Source: Pseudoroseomonas ludipueritiae (GTDB lineage Bacteria > Pseudomonadota > Alphaproteobacteria > Acetobacterales > Acetobacteraceae). From it: 39,812 nucleotides of DNA. The translations under genes and the position numbers were made by a program. The notes beneath the pieces were generated by a model. It did not search any database. It was not told the DNA's origin and saw only the letters and a list, made by a program, of their open reading frames with translations. The stretch's first letter is position 1, and every line of letters begins with the position of its first letter. The DNA lies in the NCBI RefSeq assembly GCF_014490445.1, contig NZ_JACTUZ010000026.1, positions 1 through 39,812 on the forward strand, read 5' to 3'. Below, one piece after another: positions 9,362 to 16,456 of the stretch.

Positions 9362-9510
9362 GGCCTGTGAGATCCTGATCCGATCGGCGGAGGATGCCGA
9401 GGGAGGATCGGGCGGCCTTCTCGTGGCGGGTGGCAACGGCGCGCCATTCTTTCAGGCGCCGGCGCTGCTCCTTGCCTGAACCTGCGGCGGCACAAGCCGG
9501 CACAGGCCAG

Positions 9511-9537
9511 CCATGGCGGCACCTTCAGCCGCCATGG
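9511..9537. terminator. Perfect 10-bp hairpin between convergent genes
   Basis: CCATGGCGGC and its exact complement enclose a 7-base loop, in the gap between the binding-protein gene and the convergent SDR gene. There is no T-run on either side, so a two-way terminator is likely but not certain. The remaining gap (9362-9586) shows nothing else. Confidence 0.5.
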
Positions 9538-9586
9538 AATCGGTTCACCCGATCAGCAGTTATCCCGATGTTACCGGGCCATGAAC

Positions 9587-10300
9587 CTAGGCGCCAAACG
9601 CGCCGTCGATCGTGTGCATCGCCCCCGTCACGAAGCTCGCCTCCGGCCCCGCCAGCCAGGCGACCATTCCCGCCACCTCCTCCGGCCGCCCATGGCGCTT
9701 GATGGCCATGAAGCTGTGCATCAGGTCCTTCATCGGCCCATTCTCCGGGTTCGCGTCAGTATCAATCGGCCCCGGCTGAACGATGTTGATGGTGATTCCA
9801 CGCGGCCCGAAGTCCCGCGCCAGCCCCCGCGCCATCCCCTGCAGGGCCGACTTGCTCAGCGCATAGGCCGCTCCACCGGCAAAAGGCATCCGGTCCCCGT
9901 TCACGGAACCAATCACGATGATCCGCCCGCCCTCCGGCATCCGCCGCGCCGCCTCAACGGCCGCGTGGTAGGGGGCGTGGACGTTGATCCGGAGCAACCG
10001 GTCCACCGCGTCCGGGTCCAGTTCCAGCGCATCGCCAAAAAGGCCGATGCCGGCATTCACCACCAGCACGTCCAGCGGCCCGCTCTCCCGCACCTGTGCG
10101 ATCACGGCGTCCCGATCCGCGCTATCCGCCATCACGGCCGTGCTGCCCGTCTCGGTTGCCAGCCGCTCCGCCGCCTCGCGCGACCCCGCGTAGGTGAAGG
10201 TCACCTTTGCGCCCTCCGCGGTGAAGCGCCGCACGATCGCTGCTCCAATCCCCCGGCTGCCGCCGAGCACCAGAACAGACTTTCCTTGAAAACCGGCCAT
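9587..10300 (-). CDS. SDR family oxidoreductase
   Basis: A 237-residue classical short-chain dehydrogenase. The cofactor loop GGSRGIG is near residue 13, NAG follows at about 82-84, and the full catalytic tetrad is present: N106, S132, Y146 and K150 (YALSK). The start at 10300 has AAGGAGG upstream; the 17 extra in-frame codons before it carry no family sequence. The C-terminus (MHTIDGAFGA) is the usual SDR end. It diverges from a TetR gene over a 75-base gap, the standard layout for a repressor and its target. Enzymes like this often reduce a small aldehyde or ketone; the substrate is unknown. Confidence 0.9.
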   Translation of the reverse strand: MAGFQGKSVLVLGGSRGIGAAIVRRFTAEGAKVTFTYAGSREAAERLATETGSTAVMADSADRDAVIAQVRESGPLDVLVVNAGIGLFGDALELDPDAVDRLLRINVHAPYHAAVEAARRMPEGGRIIVIGSVNGDRMPFAGGAAYALSKSALQGMARGLARDFGPRGITINIVQPGPIDTDANPENGPMKDLMHSFMAIKRHGRPEEVAGMVAWLAGPEASFVTGAMHTIDGAFGA

Positions 10301-10338
10301 GTCGGCCTCCTTGAGGATTAAATTAGGGGACGCTACAT

Positions 10339-10369
10339 AAAACAAGAGCAAGCCCCGTCAAGGTGTTTT
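10339..10369. promoter_or_regulatory. Divergent promoter region with candidate TetR operator
   Basis: AAAACA and TGTTTT are inverted around a 19-base spacer in the 75-base gap between the SDR and TetR genes. This gap is markedly AT-rich for the window. The right arm lies next to the TetR ATG. The spacing is wide for a TetR site, so the call is tentative. Confidence 0.35.
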
Positions 10370-10375
10370 GTATTA

Positions 10376-10966
10376 ATGACTACAAATATCCTGCGCCCCC
10401 GCGGCCGCCCGCGCCGCTTCGATCCGGACGAGGCGGTCGCCAAGGCCCGGCGCCTGTTCCACGCCCGTGGCTATGATGCGGTCAGCGTGTCGGACCTCAC
10501 CGAGGCGCTCGGCATCAATCCCCCCAGCTTCTACGCCGCCTTCGGCAGCAAGGCTGGCCTCTATGCCCGCGCGATCAGGCACTACAACGAGACTGCGGCG
10601 ATCCCCCTGCCGGAGATTTTGCGTCCCGACCGTCCGGTGGCCGAGTGCCTCGCGGCGCTGCTGGAGGAAGCGGCCCGTAACTACGCCGCCGATCCCGTCG
10701 CTACGGGCTGCCTTGTGCTGGAAGGTACCCGCTGCAACGACCCGGAGGCGCGCGGGGCTGCCCGCGCCGCGAACCTCGCTGCGGAGGATGTGATCCGCAG
10801 CTACATCGCGGCTCGGCACCCGGAGGAGGCCGAGTGCCTGACAGATTTCGTCAGCACCACCATGACCGGCCTCTCCGCCAAGGCTCGCAACGGCTATGGC
10901 TTGGACCGCCTCCTGGCCATAGCGCGCCTCGCCAGCCTGGCCCTTGCGCTGGCCCTTTCGAAATAA
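10376..10966 (+). CDS. TetR/AcrR family transcriptional regulator
   Basis: A 196-residue repressor-type regulator. After a basic leader (RPRGRPRRF) the HTH covers about residues 20-62 (VSVSDLTEALGINPPSFYAAFGSKAGLY region), and the rest is a helical ligand domain. The ATG has no close Shine-Dalgarno: the nearest AAGG is 12 bases away, so translation may be weak or the transcript short-leadered. The gene diverges from the SDR gene and most likely represses it and itself. Ligand unknown. Confidence 0.9.
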   Translation: MTTNILRPRGRPRRFDPDEAVAKARRLFHARGYDAVSVSDLTEALGINPPSFYAAFGSKAGLYARAIRHYNETAAIPLPEILRPDRPVAECLAALLEEAARNYAADPVATGCLVLEGTRCNDPEARGAARAANLAAEDVIRSYIAARHPEEAECLTDFVSTTMTGLSAKARNGYGLDRLLAIARLASLALALALSK

Positions 10967-11161
10967 GTGCCGCGCCAGGCGGGGCGTCTCCTCGGTTCTT
11001 ACCCAGCCTCTGGGGAATACAACGATCCCCAGCCGGCGAGGCCGCCGAGCTGCTGGGCAATGGCTGTAGATCGATGGCTAACGCTGCTGCCGGTCCTCAG
11101 CGACCCTACACGCGTGGTGGCCGCCTGCTTCCGCATGGCAAATCCGAAGGGGGCATCCTCA

Positions 11162-11200
11162 ATGAAGTGCCTGCGCATCTACGCCACCCCGCATGGTGAT
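11162..11200 (+). pseudogene. Possible 5' stub of a small cupin-domain gene
   Basis: An ATG with a purine-rich upstream stretch begins MKCLRIYATPHGD, which resembles the N-terminus of a small alphaproteobacterial cupin-like family as I remember it. The similarity stops after about 13 codons, and the frame then runs antisense into the NTF2-like gene. I read this as the leftover start of a deleted gene. The rest of the gap 10967-11212 holds no gene; a 6-bp inverted repeat (CTGGGG/CCCCAG) lies at 11010-11032. Confidence 0.3.
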
Positions 11201-11212
11201 TTGCTATGGCAC

Positions 11213-11773
11213 TCAAGGGCCCTCCGCGTCCTGTCGCACGCCTCTGGCCAGGTCGGCCGCTTGCCGCAGGCTGACGCCCTCGACGAGGGGGTCGGCGTGG
11301 CGGTGCACCAGCCTCCAGCCATTCTCATCGCGGCGGTAGACAAGCGTGACGCGCAGGTTCCAGTCCTGGGCCTTTAATCCGCCGACCTCCACGTGGGCGT
11401 GTTCGACAAGGGCGAGCACCACCATGTCTGGCGAGCCATATGCCTCCACCATCTCCACCTGGAGGGTACCGTTGCGGAAGAAGCGTCCCATCGCCGCCAT
11501 GCGCTCAGGGGTATACTCGGGCCCGCGAGAGGGCACTCCTCCGAAGGGCGACATCAACGTGAAGTCGCTGGAGAGCGCCACGAGGGCGGCGTAGGCGTCC
11601 GTGTCGCCGCGCATCAAGGCGGCGTTCGACAACTGCGACAGGCGGATCAGATCCTCGACCTGGCCATCCTTCCCGGTTGCTGTCGAGGCAGCCGCCCGGC
11701 TGGATTGGACCGGCTCCGGCGAAGAGCGGAGGCCGGAATGCTCAGCTTCAGGAGGGGGGCGTGACGCTGGCAT
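11213..11773 (-). CDS. NTF2-like (SnoaL/ketosteroid isomerase-type) protein
   Basis: A 186-residue protein with a cone-shaped NTF2-like fold in its second half (about residues 45-165). It contains ALMRGDTDAYAALVALSSDFTLMSPFGG, then VTLVYRRDENGWRLVHRHADPL, the typical last strand pair. The first 40 or so residues are Ser/Pro/Ala-rich and look disordered. The ATG at 11773 is preferred because GGAGGA lies seven bases upstream; an ATG 11 codons earlier has no such site. Members bind or isomerise small organic molecules, or have no known activity. No operon partner is present. Confidence 0.8.
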   Translation of the reverse strand: MPASRPPPEAEHSGLRSSPEPVQSSRAAASTATGKDGQVEDLIRLSQLSNAALMRGDTDAYAALVALSSDFTLMSPFGGVPSRGPEYTPERMAAMGRFFRNGTLQVEMVEAYGSPDMVVLALVEHAHVEVGGLKAQDWNLRVTLVYRRDENGWRLVHRHADPLVEGVSLRQAADLARGVRQDAEGP

Positions 11774-11973
11774 CGATTGCTCCTCCGTTTGACTGGACGA
11801 GTGCACACGGCGCTACTTACCATCAGGGCCCAGTTCGGCCGGCGGCGGTGACATCAATGTGTTCCCGGCCCTACTCGGCTTGATCCGCCGCCGCTGCCGG
11901 CAGCGGAATGGCGGCTTCCGGTTGGTGATGACCGGGGCGCAGCAGACAGCTTTGGCCAACAGACCGTTTAGGC

Positions 11974-12078
11974 CGTGTCCGCCTGAAACGGCGGTAGACC
12001 CGGGTGGAGAGGCGGAGCGCAGCGCCGAAACCCGCCCTTCACTGCTCCGTTCTCTTACCGCCGTCTCAGACGGAGGCA
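11974..12078. repeat. Imperfect long inverted repeat (about 105 bp)
   Basis: The arms 11974-11996 and 12056-12078 match at about 18 of 23 positions when one is reverse-complemented (shared core ACGGCGGTA). A second inner pair (GAGAggCGGAGC against GCTCCGttCTC) extends the stem after a bulge. The structure lies in the 11774-12132 gap, which otherwise holds no supported gene. It could be a MITE-like or palindromic intergenic element, or a structured leader. No second copy was noticed in the window. Confidence 0.45.
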
Positions 12079-12132
12079 GGTCCGGCCAGTGCCCGCGTCC
12101 TCCGGCCTGGCCTAGAAACGGGAGGCTCCGCT

Positions 12133-12564
12133 GTGGTTGCCGTTGCCAGGCCAAGACCCCTGAGGCCACTCCACCCGCTGCACGCCATCCTGCTCGCCTT
12201 TCCACTTCCATTGTTTCTCGGCGCGCTGATCAGCGACTTCGCCTACTGGTCGAGCTTCCATGTCCAGTGGTCCAATTTCTCGTCCTGGCTCATCGTCGGC
12301 GGCCTGCTCGTCGGGGGCTTTGCCCTGCTTTGGGCGCTGGTTGACCTGATACGGAGCGGCAGGGCGCGCAGGAAGCGCGCAGCCATCTACTTCGTCGTGC
12401 TCCTCGCGATGTGGGTGCTGGGCTTCATCAACGCCCTCGTACACGCGAAGGACGCCTTCGCGATCATGCCGGAGGCGCTCTACCTCTCCGCCGTCGCGAC
12501 GATCTTCGCGCTCATCGCGGCCTGGATGGGCTACTCCGGCTATCCGGCGGGGGAGGAGGCGTGA
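12133..12564 (+). CDS. DUF2231 family membrane protein
   Basis: A 143-residue inner-membrane protein with four hydrophobic segments (about residues 14-30, 50-70, 85-105 and 115-133). The start codon is GTG: GGGAGG lies seven bases upstream, and the codons before it read as non-coding. The HPLHAILLAFPLPLFLGALISD opening (residues about 13-34) is the DUF2231 signature, which includes conserved histidine. The stop overlaps the ATG of the sorbosone-dehydrogenase-like gene by one base. This pair recurs in Acetobacteraceae and Methylobacterium as I recall, suggesting the membrane protein accepts electrons from, or anchors, the dehydrogenase. That role is inference; DUF2231 has no settled function. 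Confidence 0.85.
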   Translation: MVAVARPRPLRPLHPLHAILLAFPLPLFLGALISDFAYWSSFHVQWSNFSSWLIVGGLLVGGFALLWALVDLIRSGRARRKRAAIYFVVLLAMWVLGFINALVHAKDAFAIMPEALYLSAVATIFALIAAWMGYSGYPAGEEA

Positions 12565-13847
12565 TGCGCCCGGTATTGCTGATGGCCGTTGCGGCGCTGG
12601 CCCTGTCCGCCTGCGACGGCAACCCCGGCCCGCAGCAGCGTGGCCCCAGTCCGGAGCTTCCGGAACCGCAGCGCGGCCTGCTGCCCGACATGAGGATCCC
12701 CCGGCCCACGGCCTGGGGCAATGACCGCCCGACCGTACCACAGGGCTACACGATCCAGGCCATCGCCACGGATCTCAGGATCCCGCGCCAGACCCTGATC
12801 CTGCCCAATGGCGATATCCTGGTTGCGGAGGGAACGGGTGGCAACGCGCCTTCGCTTCGCCCCAAGGACTTCATCGCGGGCTTCATCAAGAGCCTGGGCA
12901 AGACTTCGGTCGGCAGCGGCAACCGGCTGACCCTGCTGCGGGACGCGGACGGCGATGGCACCTACGAGTTCCGGCGCGTCTTCGCGGAGAACCTCAACGC
13001 GCCCTACGGCCTCGCCCTGGCCAATAACTCCATCTATGTCGCCAACCAGGATGCGCTGGTCCGCTTCGACTATCGCGAGGGCCAGACCGAAGCGAGCGGG
13101 CCACCGGTGCGCGTCGCGGAGCTGCCGTCGGCAATCAACCATCACTGGACAAAGGCGCTGACCGTCAGCCTCGACGGCCGGTTCCTCTTTGTGGGCATCG
13201 GCTCCAACAGCAACATCACAGAGCGCGGCATGGAGGCCGAGGTTGGGCGGGCGATGGTGTGGCAGATCGATGCCGGGACAGGCGCGCACAGGCCCTATGC
13301 CACCGGCCTCCGGAATCCCACGGCGCTCACGATCCAGCCGGACACGGGCCAGCTCTGGGCGGTGGTGAACGAACGCGACGAGATCGGCCCCGACCTCGTC
13401 CCGGATTACCTGACCTCGGTTCGCGAAGGTGGCTTCTACGGCTGGCCCTACAGCTATTGGGGCCAGAACGTGGATCCCCGGGCACAGCCGCAGGACCCGG
13501 AGAAGGTCGCCGCGGCGATCCGCCCCGACTACAGCTTGGGGGCGCATGTCGCGGCGCTAGGCGTCGCCTTCTCCACCCCAGCCATGGGTGAGGCCTTCGC
13601 GGAGGGGGTGTTTGTCGGTGAGCATGGCAGCTGGAACCGTAACGTGCCGACAGGCTACAGGGTCGTTTTCGTGCCGTTCCGTGACGGCCGCCCCACAGGC
13701 ACCCCGATCGACTTTGTGTCCGGCTTCCTGAACGGCGAGGGCAACGCGCGCGGCCGGCCAGTCGGGGTATCGGTGGACCCGCGCGGCGCATTGATTGTCG
13801 CCGACGACCTGTCGAACACGGTGTGGAGGATCACGGCGAGCCGGTGA
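12564..13847 (+). CDS. Sorbosone/glucose dehydrogenase-like lipoprotein
   Basis: A 427-residue six-bladed beta-propeller of the GSDH/L-sorbosone dehydrogenase family. A lipoprotein signal with lipobox LSAC places the mature Cys at about residue 18. Family landmarks: VPQGYTIQAIATDL, the NHHWTKALTVSLDGRFLFVGIGSNSN blade, TGLRNPTALTIQPDTGQLWAVVNERDEIG, and GVFVGEHGSWNR near the end. Members oxidise aldoses or act as PQQ-dependent dehydrogenases in the cell envelope; PQQ binding cannot be confirmed by eye. Start: ATG immediately after the overlapping stop, with GGAGGAGG upstream. The gene directly after it (DUF4214) is in the same frame. Confidence 0.87.
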   Translation: MRPVLLMAVAALALSACDGNPGPQQRGPSPELPEPQRGLLPDMRIPRPTAWGNDRPTVPQGYTIQAIATDLRIPRQTLILPNGDILVAEGTGGNAPSLRPKDFIAGFIKSLGKTSVGSGNRLTLLRDADGDGTYEFRRVFAENLNAPYGLALANNSIYVANQDALVRFDYREGQTEASGPPVRVAELPSAINHHWTKALTVSLDGRFLFVGIGSNSNITERGMEAEVGRAMVWQIDAGTGAHRPYATGLRNPTALTIQPDTGQLWAVVNERDEIGPDLVPDYLTSVREGGFYGWPYSYWGQNVDPRAQPQDPEKVAAAIRPDYSLGAHVAALGVAFSTPAMGEAFAEGVFVGEHGSWNRNVPTGYRVVFVPFRDGRPTGTPIDFVSGFLNGEGNARGRPVGVSVDPRGALIVADDLSNTVWRITASR

Positions 13848-13913
13848 GGCCGCCGCCTGGCTGCCCACGCTATCCACACCGGCCATGAGCATGGGGTTGG
13901 GAAGTGGAAGCCG

Positions 13914-14663
13914 GTGATCGAGCTTGTCGCTGGCGCCGTTAGCTTTGGCGCAACAACGGATGCGGCCTTCCTCTCGCGTCTCTACGGCGGGCTTTTCGGC
14001 CGCGGCGGTGATGCGAGTGGCCTCTCCTTCTGGGCGCATGGCAACAATGGGGCTTTGAGCAAGGCGGACGTCGCGGCTGGCTTCCTGGCCAGCACGGAAT
14101 ATCTCTCTGGCCATGCGGGTCTGAATGACGATCAGTTCGTACAGGACTTGTATCAAGCTGTGCTTGGGCGTGCAGGAGAGGCGGACGGCATCGCCTTTCA
14201 CCGGCAGGCCATGATGGATGGTGCCTCCCGGGCGCAGATCCTGGCGAACTTCGCCGACAGCCCGGAGGCGCAGGAGCACTGGAGCGACGCGACATCCTCA
14301 GGGATCTTCGTGCCAGGACAACATGCCGGGCTGATCCGTGCCGCCTATGCCGCAGCCTTTGGGCGTGAGGCGGAGGCCAGCGGGCTGACCTGGCACGGCC
14401 AAGCCATGGCGGGCGGCCTCACCATCGCGCAGTTCGGCGACGCCGTCACATCCTCCGAGGAGTTCGTTGCCCTGCACGGCGGCCAGAGCGACCATGACCT
14501 GGTAGCCGGCCTCTATGTCAATGGCCTCGGCCGTGAAGGTTCGGCGCAGGAGATTGCCTTCTACGAGGATCTGCTGGCCAGTCAGGCCCTTGACCGCGGT
14601 GACGTTGTACTCGCGTTTGCTGCTTCGCAGGAGGCGCAGGACCATCTGCAATGGATGCTTTGA
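13914..14663 (+). CDS. DUF4214 repeat protein
   Basis: A 249-residue protein built of four repeats of about 55-60 residues (starting near residues 15, 75, 138 and 193). Each follows LY..xxGR.(g/e)eA.Gi.f(w/h).....l..G.s.a.i...Fa.S.E, the DUF4214 pattern. It shows no signal peptide, membrane segment or RTX nonapeptide. DUF4214 usually occurs in secreted adhesins, S-layer or glycan-associated proteins, so a repeat-only protein is unusual. The start is GTG with GGAAG close upstream. The frame is open back to the sorbosone-dehydrogenase stop codon 66 bases earlier and is in phase with that gene. Function unknown. Confidence 0.75.
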   Translation: MIELVAGAVSFGATTDAAFLSRLYGGLFGRGGDASGLSFWAHGNNGALSKADVAAGFLASTEYLSGHAGLNDDQFVQDLYQAVLGRAGEADGIAFHRQAMMDGASRAQILANFADSPEAQEHWSDATSSGIFVPGQHAGLIRAAYAAAFGREAEASGLTWHGQAMAGGLTIAQFGDAVTSSEEFVALHGGQSDHDLVAGLYVNGLGREGSAQEIAFYEDLLASQALDRGDVVLAFAASQEAQDHLQWML

Positions 14664-14698
14664 TCTGAGGTCAAGGAGGCGGCGTGCTTGAGGCGAGC

Positions 14699-14716
14699 AG
14701 GGGCGGCTCCGCCCCT
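14699..14716. terminator. GC hairpin terminator between convergent genes
   Basis: A 7-bp stem (AGGGGCG / CGCCCCT) with loop GCTC is followed by TCTCC. It lies 35 bases after the DUF4214 stop and 108 bases before the convergent FecB-like stop, as expected for an intrinsic terminator. Confidence 0.6.
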
Positions 14717-14823
14717 TCTCCAACCACCCGCTGTGGTCCAGTTGAACCTTGGCTCGACAGTGTCTCGCTTAACGGTGTGCAGCCGGCCTGCGGGGAAAGC
14801 TGGATATGCCGAAAGCAGATGGC

Positions 14824-15852
14824 TTAAGGCGCGAGCCCGGCCTGCACCGCGGATGCAACCGGCGTAGACGGATCGCCGTCCATTGCAGCGGCGATCTCAG
14901 GCTCCAGCGCCGCCAGCGCGAATGGCAGCGACAAGACACTGCCGAAGGAGAGGGCAGCAGCAAGCAACGGGCTGGTCAGCACCTCTCGCCCTTCTAGGTG
15001 CGCGCGAAGGAATCGCCGCATAGGCAGGGCAACGATATCCGGCACTGTGCCGGCTGAGGAAACCCAGATAAGCAGGTCTGCATCGAGAGGCGAGAGATCC
15101 TCTGGTGACAGCTTGGCGTAGAAGCCCTGGCGCCCGCCCAGTCGGTCCAGCGCGGCGGGTACCACGAAGCCCAGTTCCGTCAGGAAACGGCCGCGCGTGT
15201 CATTGCTGGTGAAGGCACCTGTCTCACCGCTGAAATTGTAGGCTGCCACAGCCGTGCGCCCTGTCCAGGCGGGATGGCGTTCACGCACTGCCGCGAACTG
15301 CTGGCGTGTATGCGCGATCAGGCTTTCCGCCTTCTCACGCTTGTTCAGCGCCAGGCCAAGCATGCGGAGCACATTGTCCCAGGAGGTGGAGAAGGCCTGC
15401 TCCTGGGCCTGCATCAGGACCGGCGCGATGGCGGAGAGAGCTTCGTATTCGGCATGCGAGATGCCGGAGCCGATCCCGACGATCAGATCCGGCTCCAAGG
15501 TTGCTACCCGCTCTACCGAGACCTCGCCGGCCAGCACCACGGGCTGCGGTCCCTTCTGGTAAGGCTGTGCCCAGGGCCAGATGGCGGAAGCCTGGTCCCC
15601 GAACCACCGCCGCACCGCCACGGGCTGAACATCGAGGGCCAGCAGCGCGTCATGCGCGGTATAGCCGAGTGAAACGACCCGTCGCGGCGGCTGGCGCAGC
15701 ACGGTTTCCCCGAAGACATGCGGAATACGCACGACCTCCTCCGCCAGGGCAGGCGATGCGGCGGTGCAGGTTGCGAGCGCCGCCAGGGCGGCGCGCCGGC
15801 TGATGGTCCGCTGCGATGCCTGCCGGGCAAGGTCAAGGCGGTGGACTGTCAT
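14824..15852 (-). CDS. Iron-siderophore ABC transporter substrate-binding protein (FecB/FhuD-like)
   Basis: A 342-residue class III periplasmic binding protein for ferric siderophores. The N-terminus carries a twin-arginine-type signal (TISRRAALAALATC), cleaved near ALAEE. The fold signatures are VVSLGYTAHDALLALDVQPVAV, then LEPDLIVGIGSG and TSWDNVLRMLGLALNKREKAE, the long helix between lobes. Start 15852 is chosen for the AAAGGAGCG upstream; the longer frame adds 34 non-conserved codons. It diverges from the TonB receptor gene, so the two likely serve the same siderophore. No permease or ATPase gene is next to it. Iron repression through the shared promoter gap is likely. Confidence 0.87.
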   Translation of the reverse strand: MTVHRLDLARQASQRTISRRAALAALATCTAASPALAEEVVRIPHVFGETVLRQPPRRVVSLGYTAHDALLALDVQPVAVRRWFGDQASAIWPWAQPYQKGPQPVVLAGEVSVERVATLEPDLIVGIGSGISHAEYEALSAIAPVLMQAQEQAFSTSWDNVLRMLGLALNKREKAESLIAHTRQQFAAVRERHPAWTGRTAVAAYNFSGETGAFTSNDTRGRFLTELGFVVPAALDRLGGRQGFYAKLSPEDLSPLDADLLIWVSSAGTVPDIVALPMRRFLRAHLEGREVLTSPLLAAALSFGSVLSLPFALAALEPEIAAAMDGDPSTPVASAVQAGLAP

Positions 15853-16456
15853 GGGAGCCGCTCCTTTGGAACTATGGTGATCGCTATGGCCGCGCCGCTC
15901 CCGGTGTGGGGCAAGGGGCCGGTGCGGCGCAACGGAGCACCCCGGCTGAGCCAACCGCCTCGTACTGCTGGCGGGCGAGCAAGCCGGAGGCCGGCCAGGG
16001 TCGCTGCCGCCATCCTTGCGCCTCCTCTTATGGCCAGCGGCTGTTCAGGTTGGTGGGGGCTGGGCGGCCCAGACCGAAGGCGCGGGCTAGTATGAAGAGA
16101 CAGGAGGCCGGGTCTCGCTTGCTGCACAGGCCCCTCGCGGTCAAGCGCGGCAGGTGCCGTCCACCGCCCTGGTAGTGGGTTCAGGCCGCGCCGGATGGCG
16201 GCATCGGCCGGGGAAGAGCCGCCCATCGTGAAGCTTGCCTCCAGGTGAAGTTGGGAGAGGGCCGCCCGCGGCACAGCCCCGACGGGTGGGTTCAAGCCCT
16301 CGCTCAAGGCCAAACCGCATCCCGCCGCCCCGTAGACGGCCAGCATCGGAAGGCCGGCCCCAAGCTGGACCGTCACCTTGCCTGATAGGTAGCACATTCG
16401 CTAGTAAGAATCATTCTCATCCTATGATCCCTGATGTTGAGGAAGGATTGGCAGCA
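15853..16456. other. Long divergent intergenic region
   Basis: About 600 bases with no gene I can support. A minus-strand open frame spans most of it, but its product has no recognisable family and no ribosome site. I looked for a cobalamin riboswitch and found no B12 box. Two near-copies of GGCNTGAACCCAC (minus strand, near 16180 and 16290) are the only internal repeat noticed. The right end carries the Fur-like site and probable promoter of the receptor gene. Confidence 0.5.
16407..16417 (+). promoter_or_regulatory. Fur-like operator and promoter of the TonB receptor gene
   Basis: AGAATCATTCT is an 11-bp palindrome in a TAAGAATCATTCTCAT context, close to the core half-sites of Fur boxes. 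A possible -35 TTGCCT (16378-16383) and -10 TAGTAA (16402-16407) place the site over the -10. Iron repression is inferred. Confidence 0.65.

Noticed and set aside
7712-9436. A 574-codon minus-strand open frame
   Set aside because: Fully antisense to a clear binding-protein gene with signal peptide and ribosome site; composition is typical of a shadow frame.
10967-11377. A 136-codon plus-strand open frame
   Set aside because: Mostly intergenic or antisense to the NTF2-like gene; only the 13-codon cupin-like start in it is worth noting.
15849-16397. A 182-codon minus-strand open frame in the long divergent gap
   Set aside because: No family, no ribosome site, and it would overlap the start of the FecB-like gene. 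Kept only as a note on the gap.
15853-16456. Possible cobalamin or other riboswitch before the TonB receptor
   Set aside because: No B12 box or conserved core was found on either strand; the Fur-like palindrome better explains control.
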